From Planctomycetota bacterium (GTDB lineage: Bacteria > Planctomycetota > UBA8742 > UBA2392), in the NCBI GenBank assembly GCA_019636215.1, contig JAHBXZ010000002.1, forward strand, positions 372,001 through 436,000: a DNA stretch of 64,000 nucleotides, read 5' to 3'. The translations under genes were made by a program, and so were the position numbers. The notes beneath the pieces were generated by a model, which searched no databases, had not been told where the DNA came from, and saw nothing but the letters and a program-made list of their open reading frames with translations. Of this stretch, positions 58,263-64,000 are shown one piece after another (position 1 is the first letter of the stretch; every line of letters starts with the position of its first letter).

Positions 58263-59429
58263 ATGAAGCTGAAGCAGCAAACCCAGGATTTCGTTGTCGA
58301 GGAGATCAGCAGCTTCGCCCCTGACCCTGCGGGGCGATTTTTTGTTTATGAACTGGAAAAGCAGTCTCTGTCCACGTTCGAGGCGCTTGCGCTGATAGCC
58401 AGAAAGGCCGGATTGCGGCCTTCCGACCTTTCTGCCAGCGGCCTCAAGGACAAGCACGGTGCAACCCGGCAACTGTTCAGTTCGCCGCGGGCACTCTCTG
58501 CCCCGGTTGACGACGACCGATTGCGGCTTCGATTTGTGGGAAAGTCGACTGCACCACTGACAGCGTCCAGTATTGAAGGCAATCGATTTCGCATTGTGCT
58601 ACGCGACCTGAGCCAGCAGGAGGCCGATGCAATCCCGGCCAACGCGCAAAGTATTCGCGACTTCGGCATCCCGAACTACTACGACAACCAGCGCTTCGGA
58701 GGCAACGCCCACGGCCAGGGCTTCATTGCCAAGGCACTGGCGCAGGGCTGCTACGAAGAGGCCATGCGCTTGCACCTGGCCGTGCCCCACCGCAAGCAGA
58801 GCATGCGCGACAAAACGAACCGGCGGCTGGCAAAGGAACTCTGGGGAAAGTGGGCCGAGTTGCACGAACGCATGACCCGCAGCCCCGAGCGTGCGCTGGT
58901 CGAGTTCCTACGTGATCACCCCGGCCAATTCGCGGCTGCGTTTGATCGCATCACGCCGCAGCTTCGAACCATGTTCGTGGCGGCGTACCAGAGTCTGCTG
59001 TTCAATCTTGTGCTGGCGCGGCTGATCCGGTCGGAGATCCCGGCACTGGCCGACATTCACAACCGGGGCGGCGACATCCCGATGTACTTTTCGCTGACCT
59101 CCGTGCAGCTGGCACGCTGGCGCGACCTGGAAGTGCCGTTGCCTGGCGGATCAACGCGACTGGAAGACTTCCCCGAAGCCGGCCCCCACCTGCAGGCCGT
59201 ACTGACGGAAGAAGGAATCACTCTGGAGCAATTGCGCCTGCCGGGGCTTGATAGAACACGTTTCAAGGCGGCCAGTCGCCGGGCGTTGATGTTCCCGGCT
59301 GATCTGGCCGTTGGCGCTGTTCAACCCGATGACCTGAATGAGGGGAGCAGCAAGGTAGAAACGACATTCACCCTGCCGCGTGGCAGCTTTGCCACAATTG
59401 TGGCCCGCCGCCTGGTGATTCGATCCTAG
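58263..59429 (+). CDS. truD: tRNA pseudouridine synthase D
   Basis: Makes pseudouridine 13 in certain tRNAs. The catalytic aspartate is D63 in SGLKDKHGATRQ. The TruD block FGIPNYYDNQRFG and the insertion domain are both present, and the length of 388 residues is typical. It follows the TPR gene by 31 bases, in the same direction. Confidence 0.95.
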   Translation: MKLKQQTQDFVVEEISSFAPDPAGRFFVYELEKQSLSTFEALALIARKAGLRPSDLSASGLKDKHGATRQLFSSPRALSAPVDDDRLRLRFVGKSTAPLTASSIEGNRFRIVLRDLSQQEADAIPANAQSIRDFGIPNYYDNQRFGGNAHGQGFIAKALAQGCYEEAMRLHLAVPHRKQSMRDKTNRRLAKELWGKWAELHERMTRSPERALVEFLRDHPGQFAAAFDRITPQLRTMFVAAYQSLLFNLVLARLIRSEIPALADIHNRGGDIPMYFSLTSVQLARWRDLEVPLPGGSTRLEDFPEAGPHLQAVLTEEGITLEQLRLPGLDRTRFKAASRRALMFPADLAVGAVQPDDLNEGSSKVETTFTLPRGSFATIVARRLVIRS

Positions 59430-59514
59430 AGCACTTTTGAGTCTTGCCCGCAGCCTTTCGCTTGCGGCAAGCTTCGAGTCTCGGCGGACAGACCACGAGA
59501 AAGCCCCGGCCCGT

Positions 59515-59769
59515 TCAGCCGTTCTCCAGGTCTTCCAGCGCAGCCCGCACGTCCGGGTCTGTGATGGACTTGGGGTCAGGCAGGCCCTTGGCCAGGTCGT
59601 GGCCCCTCGACAGGTCTTCCACCACGGCATAACCGTCGCTCAGCCAGGTGCCCAGATCCAGCAGCTTGCACTTCTCAGAACAGAATGGAAACGCCGGGTT
59701 GTCGGCAAGACCCGCACTGGTGAAGTGCCTGCTGCATTGGGGGCACTTTCGGCGGCGAAGTCGCGGCAT
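59515..59769 (-). CDS. yacG: DNA gyrase inhibitor YacG-type zinc protein
   Basis: An 84-residue protein with one zinc site: CPQC near residue 9 and FCSEKCK further on, followed by the family block LLDLGTWLSDGYAV. In E. coli YacG binds GyrB. A GTG at 59775 would overlap the preceding gene's stop (GTGA) and is an equal alternative start to the ATG at 59769. Its zinc cysteines are complete. Confidence 0.88.
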   Translation of the reverse strand: MPRLRRRKCPQCSRHFTSAGLADNPAFPFCSEKCKLLDLGTWLSDGYAVVEDLSRGHDLAKGLPDPKSITDPDVRAALEDLENG

Positions 59770-59771
59770 GT

Positions 59772-60122
59772 TCACTTACCCGGCTTGCGCGGCTTGGTGG
59801 GCTTGGCCTGGGGCTTCGCCTCGGCCTTGGGCTGCGGTTTTGGCTCGGACTTGGACTCCGTCGTTGCTTCAGGCTTGGATTCGGCCTTGGCGTCGCCCTT
59901 GGCCTCGGGCTGGGGTTCGCTACCCGTGTCGCCACCCTTTCGGGCGTAGTCAGTGAGGTAGAAACCACTCCCCTTGAAGATCAGGCCTGCGCCCATGCCG
60001 ATCAGGCGCTTGACGCGACGCTTTCCGCACTTGGGGCACTTGCGCAGCGGTTTGGCAGAGATGCTCTGCATCTCCTCAAAGGCGTGGCCGCAATCGGGGC
60101 ACTCATAGTCGTACGTAGGCAT
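59772..60122 (-). CDS. FmdB-family zinc ribbon protein
   Basis: A 116-residue protein. The start MPTYDYECPDCGHAFE and the pair CPKCGK are the FmdB/CxxC-CxxC zinc ribbon. The rest is a low-complexity tail of Lys, Glu, Pro and Ala (about residues 70-116). Related genes are often found in chaperone clusters, but the role is not known. It starts two bases after the grpE stop. Confidence 0.9.
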   Translation of the reverse strand: MPTYDYECPDCGHAFEEMQSISAKPLRKCPKCGKRRVKRLIGMGAGLIFKGSGFYLTDYARKGGDTGSEPQPEAKGDAKAESKPEATTESKSEPKPQPKAEAKPQAKPTKPRKPGK

Positions 60123-60124
60123 GT

Positions 60125-60772
60125 TCAGGACTTCTTGTTGACACTCACCTTGGAGGCACGAAGGACGCGCTCGTGCAGCATCCAGCCGCGTTCAAACTCC
60201 TGAACCACGACGTTGTCGGCCAGCTTTGGGTCGTTGGCCATCATAACCGCGTCGTGATGCGCCGGGTCGAAGGGCTTTCCGGCGGCCTCCACGGGCGTGA
60301 TGTAGTGGCGGGCCAGGGCCTCTGTAAACATCTTGCTGGTCAGGGAAATGCCTTTGAAAAGCCCGTCAAAGTCGCGCGAGACCTCTGCGGCAGTCAGTGC
60401 GCGGGAAAGGTTGTCCAGGACCGGCAGAAGGTCTCTCGCCAGGCCGGTGTTCGCGTAACGTGATGCGTCTTCCTGGTCCCGCCGCAGGCGCTTGATGGTG
60501 TTGTCCAACTCCGCCTGTGCGCGACGGGCGACGTCCAGCCAATGATTGGCCCGGGCGGCCTCGTCGGCCACGGCGACAAGCTCTTCGTCAGAAAGTTTGC
60601 GCAATTCCGCCGCCTTTGTCGCGATGGATTCCGCGCCTACAGCAATCTCTTCGCCATGGCGGGCCTTTTCCGCGGTTGCCTGCGCGGCCTTGTCCGCCAG
60701 CGCCTCTGCGGCCGCGTGCCCTTCATGGGGCACGTCTTTGGGGTCAAGCTTGGTTTCTGGTTTCTTGCTCAT
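60125..60772 (-). CDS. grpE: Nucleotide exchange factor GrpE
   Basis: The 215-residue partner of DnaK, which releases ADP. A charged coiled-coil N-terminal half (about 20-130) precedes the beta-rich GrpE domain with FDPAHHDAVMM and VVVQEFERGWMLHERVLRASKVSV. The extended N-terminus rich in Ala and Glu is unusual in length but not exceptional. It is followed by the FmdB-like gene and preceded by dnaJ. No dnaK is in the window. Confidence 0.95.
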   Translation of the reverse strand: MSKKPETKLDPKDVPHEGHAAAEALADKAAQATAEKARHGEEIAVGAESIATKAAELRKLSDEELVAVADEAARANHWLDVARRAQAELDNTIKRLRRDQEDASRYANTGLARDLLPVLDNLSRALTAAEVSRDFDGLFKGISLTSKMFTEALARHYITPVEAAGKPFDPAHHDAVMMANDPKLADNVVVQEFERGWMLHERVLRASKVSVNKKS

Positions 60773-60787
60773 GGCATCGGCACCGGG

Positions 60788-61918
60788 CTACTTGCTGAAC
60801 ATCTTGCGGACCTTGTCCAGAAATGACTTCCGCTCTGGGGATATGTTCTTCTCTTCGGTATCAGCGAACTCGCGCAGGATTCGCTCCTGGTCTTTGGTCA
60901 GCTTGGAGGGCACCTCAATGGCGATTTCGACCAACTGGTCGCCCTTGCCGTAACCATCAAGTTTGGGAAAGCCCTCGCCGCGCATGCGCAGAACCTGGCC
61001 GCTTTGTGTGCCGCGGGCCACCTTGAACTCGGCCTTGCCCTTCAACGTCGGCACATCCACCGTGGCACCAAGCGCTGCCTGGGCAAAGCCTATCGGAAGC
61101 ACCAGGTAGACGTCTGCCCCCGCGCGCTTGAACAGCGGATGCGGCTTGATGTGCACATCGCACAACAGGTCGCCGGACGGAGCGCCGTTTTCCCCGGCCT
61201 CGCCTTCCCCTGCTACGCGCAGTGTCATGCCGTCTTCGATGCCCGGCGGAATCTTGATGGTGATTTCACGTTCGCGCGCGACACGGCCACTGCCGCCGCA
61301 CTTTGCGCAAGGGTCGGTGATGATCTCGCCACGCCCCTGGCAGCGGGGGCATGCACTGCGCATGGAAAAGAACCCGGCGCTGGTCATCACCACGCCCGCG
61401 CCGTCGCACTGAGGGCACGTGGAAGGACTGGTCCCCTGCTTGGCACCGCTGCCGTGGCAGGTGTCGCAGCTTTCGTTGCGGCGCAGCGAAATCACTTTCT
61501 CTACGGGCTCAACCACGTCGGTGAACTCCAACGTGATGCTGCAGCGCAGCGAAGCACCGCGGCGGCCGCGTGTACGGGTGCCCTGGCGGCCCCCACCGCC
61601 ACCGAACATGTCGCCGAAAATGCTGCCACCGAAAATGTCGGAAAACGCCGAGAAGATGTCCTCGACGTTGTTGAAGCCCGGGCCGCCAGTAAAGCCCGAG
61701 CCCTGGTGCCCGAACTGGTCGTACTGCCGGCGCTTTTCGGCATCCTGCAGCACGCCGTAGGCCTCGGCCGCCTCTTTGAACTTTTCCTCGGCTTCTTTAT
61801 CGCCGGGGTTGCGGTCGGGGTGATGCTTCAGCGCCAGCTTGTGGTACGCCTTCTTGATTTCATCGGGCGAAGAATTCTTGGCCACGCCCAGCACTTCGTA
61901 GTAATCGCGTTTGGCCAT
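60788..61918 (-). CDS. dnaJ: Chaperone protein DnaJ
   Basis: A 376-residue type I DnaJ. The J-domain contains HHPDRNPGD, followed by a Gly/Phe-rich part. Four zinc motifs are present, beginning [25 protein letters not shown] and CAKCGGSG, and the C-terminal substrate-binding domains are complete. It delivers unfolded proteins to DnaK and stimulates its ATPase. It lies 15 bases upstream of grpE. Confidence 0.97.
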   Translation of the reverse strand: MAKRDYYEVLGVAKNSSPDEIKKAYHKLALKHHPDRNPGDKEAEEKFKEAAEAYGVLQDAEKRRQYDQFGHQGSGFTGGPGFNNVEDIFSAFSDIFGGSIFGDMFGGGGGRQGTRTRGRRGASLRCSITLEFTDVVEPVEKVISLRRNESCDTCHGSGAKQGTSPSTCPQCDGAGVVMTSAGFFSMRSACPRCQGRGEIITDPCAKCGGSGRVAREREITIKIPPGIEDGMTLRVAGEGEAGENGAPSGDLLCDVHIKPHPLFKRAGADVYLVLPIGFAQAALGATVDVPTLKGKAEFKVARGTQSGQVLRMRGEGFPKLDGYGKGDQLVEIAIEVPSKLTKDQERILREFADTEEKNISPERKSFLDKVRKMFSK

Positions 61919-61939
61919 GATCTTCCACCAGTGGGCCGG

Positions 61940-62284
61940 TTATCTCTTTCGCCGAATCAGCCCTGACTTCATGTCGGCGACTTCCCACCCCTGGGCCGAA
62001 AGCTCGTTCATCTTGCGCAGGCCGTTCACCTGGTCGCTGAAGGTCGTTTGACCCTGCTCGTAGGGAAACACGTGCGACTTCAGGTAATCCTTGTCCGGGT
62101 TGGTGCCGCCCCAGCGCGAGACGTCAATCTCGTAACTTTCCAGGCGGGGCACCCCAACCAGGTAGCCGTACTCATAACCCTGTTCCGGCGCGGCCTGGGC
62201 ACTGCTGCCAGTACCCACAAGCACACCGACACTGGTCATCGCCACCAACACCGCCGCCATGAACGCCATCTTTGCCTTGGACAT
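61940..62284 (-). CDS. Small exported hypothetical protein
   Basis: A 114-residue protein with a signal peptide (MSKAKMAFMAAVLVAMTSV, cleavage after SSAQA). The mature part has YLVGVPRLESYEIDVSRW and ends MNELSAQGWEVADMKSGLIRRKR, with its MNELSAQGWE block like the DUF4177 family. AGGAG precedes the ATG at 62284. Found between dnaJ and groEL; a link to the stress genes is positional only. Confidence 0.75.
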   Translation of the reverse strand: MSKAKMAFMAAVLVAMTSVGVLVGTGSSAQAAPEQGYEYGYLVGVPRLESYEIDVSRWGGTNPDKDYLKSHVFPYEQGQTTFSDQVNGLRKMNELSAQGWEVADMKSGLIRRKR

Positions 62285-62367
62285 GACTTCTCCTGTTTGC
62301 CGAAACCGTCCCTTTGAAACGCAAAAGGGAATCAACTCGTTCCGACATTCAGGACTCAACGCACCTT

Positions 62368-63978
62368 CTATGCCACGCTTCCGGCGACCTGCTTGTCCTT
62401 CTTCTTGAGTTCCGTCACCAGGGTGTTGGTCGTCAGCATCAGGCCTGCAATGCTGGCCGCGTTCTGAATGGCGCAGCGGGCCACTTTGGCCGGGTCAATG
62501 ATGCCGGCCTTGACCAGGTCCGCGTACTCGCCCTTCAGCGCGTTGTAACCGTATGTCTGACTCTTGTTTTCCTTGATGGTCTCAACGACTTCGTGGCCGT
62601 CCACGCCACTGTTGTACGCAATCGTGCGGGTTGGGGCCTCCAGCGCCGCGGCCAGAATCTCGGCACCGTACTGTTCGTCACCCTTGAACTTGGTTGCGCG
62701 AATGGCCTGGGCCGCGCGCAGATAGCTGACACCGCCACCCGCCACAACGCCTTCCTGTCTGGCCGCCTTGGTGGCGTTCAGGGCGTCCTCAACGCGGAAC
62801 TTGCGCTCTTTCATTTCCGATTCGGTGTGGCCGCCAACGCGAATCTGCGCCACGCCACCGGTCATTTTGGCCAGCCGCTCCTGCAGCTTTTCCTTGTCGT
62901 AGTTGCTGGTCGTGATGCTGATCTGCTGGCGCAGCTGCGCCACGCGGGCCTCGACATCTTTCTTCTTGCCGCCGCCCTGGACGATGGTGGTGTTGTCTTT
63001 GTCGACGATGATCTTCTTGGCGGTGCCCAGGTGACCCACGTCGATGGACTCCAGGCTCTGGCCCAGGTCTTCGGTCACGGAGATGCCGCCGGTCAGCACC
63101 GCGATGTCATCCAGCATGGCCTTGCGACGATCGCCAAAGCCGGGCGCCTTGGTGGCAACGACCTGCAACAGGCCGCGCAGGCGGTTCAGCACCAGCATGG
63201 CAAGCACTTCGGCCTCAATGTCTTCGGCGATGATCAGCAACGGGGCGCCAAGCTGGGCCACCTTTTCCAGAACGGGCACGATTTCCCGCACGCTGCTGAT
63301 CTTCTTTTCGCAGATCAGGATGCGCACGTTCTCATACTCAACGTTCAGGTTGGTCGCGTTGTTGACGAAGTAGGGGCTCAAAAAGCCCTTGTCAAACTGC
63401 AGACCGTCCACATAGGTCAACTCAGTTTCGAGGCCCTTGCCTTCTTCGATGGTAACCACGCCTTCGTCGCCGACCTTGGTAATGGCATCGGCCATCAGTT
63501 TGCCGATCTCTTCGTCCTGGTTGGCACTGATCGTGGCCACGGCCTTCAGCTCTTCGTCATTCTTGATCTTCTTGCTGCTGTCCTTCAGGTACGCCACCGC
63601 GATCTCGGCGGCTTTGTCGACGCCGCGCTTGAGGTCCTGTGGCGTGTGCCCGCCGCCGGCCAGTTTCAGGCCCTCCTGGATGATCGCGTTAGCGATCACG
63701 GTAGCCGTGGTGGTGCCATCACCTGCTTCGTCGTTGGTCTTGGAAGCAACTTCCATGACCAGCTTGGCGCCCATGTTCTCAAACGGATCCTGAAGTTCGA
63801 CGTCCTTGGCGACCGTCACGCCGTCGTTCACGACAAGCGGGGCGCCAAACGACTTCTGCAGGATCACGTTGCGGCCGGCAGGCCCCATCGTTGCACTGAC
63901 GGCACGGGCGAGCTTGGCAACACCGTCGGCCAGCTTGCGGCGAGCCTCGACGTCGTAAAGGATCTGCTTACCTGACAT
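62368..63978 (-). CDS. groEL: Chaperonin GroEL
   Basis: A 536-residue 60-kDa chaperonin. The ATP motif GDGTTTAT, the conserved [10 protein letters not shown] and the region [13 protein letters not shown] are all present. The C-terminus lacks the Gly-Gly-Met repeats common in the main GroEL. groES is not directly downstream here; the one groES start in the window is far away at 1-31, so the genome may carry more than one groEL. AGGAG sits upstream of the ATG. Confidence 0.97.
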   Translation of the reverse strand: MSGKQILYDVEARRKLADGVAKLARAVSATMGPAGRNVILQKSFGAPLVVNDGVTVAKDVELQDPFENMGAKLVMEVASKTNDEAGDGTTTATVIANAIIQEGLKLAGGGHTPQDLKRGVDKAAEIAVAYLKDSSKKIKNDEELKAVATISANQDEEIGKLMADAITKVGDEGVVTIEEGKGLETELTYVDGLQFDKGFLSPYFVNNATNLNVEYENVRILICEKKISSVREIVPVLEKVAQLGAPLLIIAEDIEAEVLAMLVLNRLRGLLQVVATKAPGFGDRRKAMLDDIAVLTGGISVTEDLGQSLESIDVGHLGTAKKIIVDKDNTTIVQGGGKKKDVEARVAQLRQQISITTSNYDKEKLQERLAKMTGGVAQIRVGGHTESEMKERKFRVEDALNATKAARQEGVVAGGGVSYLRAAQAIRATKFKGDEQYGAEILAAALEAPTRTIAYNSGVDGHEVVETIKENKSQTYGYNALKGEYADLVKAGIIDPAKVARCAIQNAASIAGLMLTTNTLVTELKKKDKQVAGSVA

Positions 63979-64000
63979 GTTCTCTCCTGGGTGCAGCCTG

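Noticed and set aside
62314..63975. Long open frame of 553 codons opposite groEL
   Set aside because: High-GC antisense frame of a highly conserved gene; no ribosome site and composition typical of a shadow.
1..64000. tRNA, rRNA, CRISPR arrays, insertion sequences, phage genes
   Set aside because: None seen by eye in the short intergenic gaps; small or degenerate RNA genes could be missed without a covariance search.

Overview
The window is about 62 percent GC by eye, gene-dense and chromosomal. It comes from a Gram-negative bacterium: there are many lipobox signal peptides, a putative outer-membrane barrel, a WaaP-like kinase and murD. I place it tentatively in the Planctomycetota/PVC area. 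The reasons are an N-acetylornithine-type carbamoyltransferase, a TIGR03790-type protein, an eRF1-like bacterial protein, many secreted or lipoprotein genes with no recognisable family, dispersed in-gene repeats, and groES and groEL at separate places. This is an inference; no rRNA or tRNA gene was seen to confirm it.

Layout: 1-3.3 kb has the start of groES, a single-domain response regulator, a PII protein, a CDP-alcohol phosphatidyltransferase and a ThiF/MoeB-type E1. At 3.3-5.2 kb is an ABC exporter. At 5.3-10.3 kb is the most striking part: six co-directional genes encoding a Vps4/CdvC-like AAA ATPase with an N-terminal MIT-like domain, an ESCRT-III (Snf7)-like protein, two more small charged coiled-coil proteins, a WaaP/InaA-like kinase and an unknown protein. 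It looks like a bacterial ESCRT-III/Vps4-type membrane-remodelling module. At 10.3-22.5 kb are murD, a PEGA lipoprotein, a tandem universal stress protein, a thioredoxin-like gene with an in-frame TGA in its active site (probable selenoprotein with an adjacent hairpin), argF', a phosphohexomutase, an eRF1-like protein, riboflavin synthase and a TIGR03790-type protein.

22.6-26.4 kb carries a tandem family of three related membrane-anchored secreted proteins. 26.5-38 kb has a lipoprotein flanked by 27-bp direct repeats, a gamma-carbonic-anhydrase-like protein, two DinB proteins, moaD/thiS, a TIGR03960-type radical SAM protein carrying a repeat-derived in-frame insertion, accC and accB, a cyclophilin lipoprotein, and two further secreted proteins. 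38-50 kb has an MFS transporter, efp, a toxin-antitoxin pair, ridA, an aspartase/fumarase, lipA, a B12-binding mutase subunit, sppA, a PTS IIA-type protein, a GspF/PilC protein, a SUMF1-type protein and a RusA-like nuclease. 50-58 kb has a degenerate alpha/beta-hydrolase, a cation diffusion facilitator, sat with a long potentially structured leader, and secreted proteins. 58-64 kb has truD and the chaperone block yacG, fmdB-like, grpE, dnaJ, a small secreted protein and groEL.

Most genes lie in short runs with 1-4 base overlaps, separated by strong hairpin terminators, many of them bidirectional. No phage, insertion sequence, CRISPR array, rRNA or tRNA was recognised.
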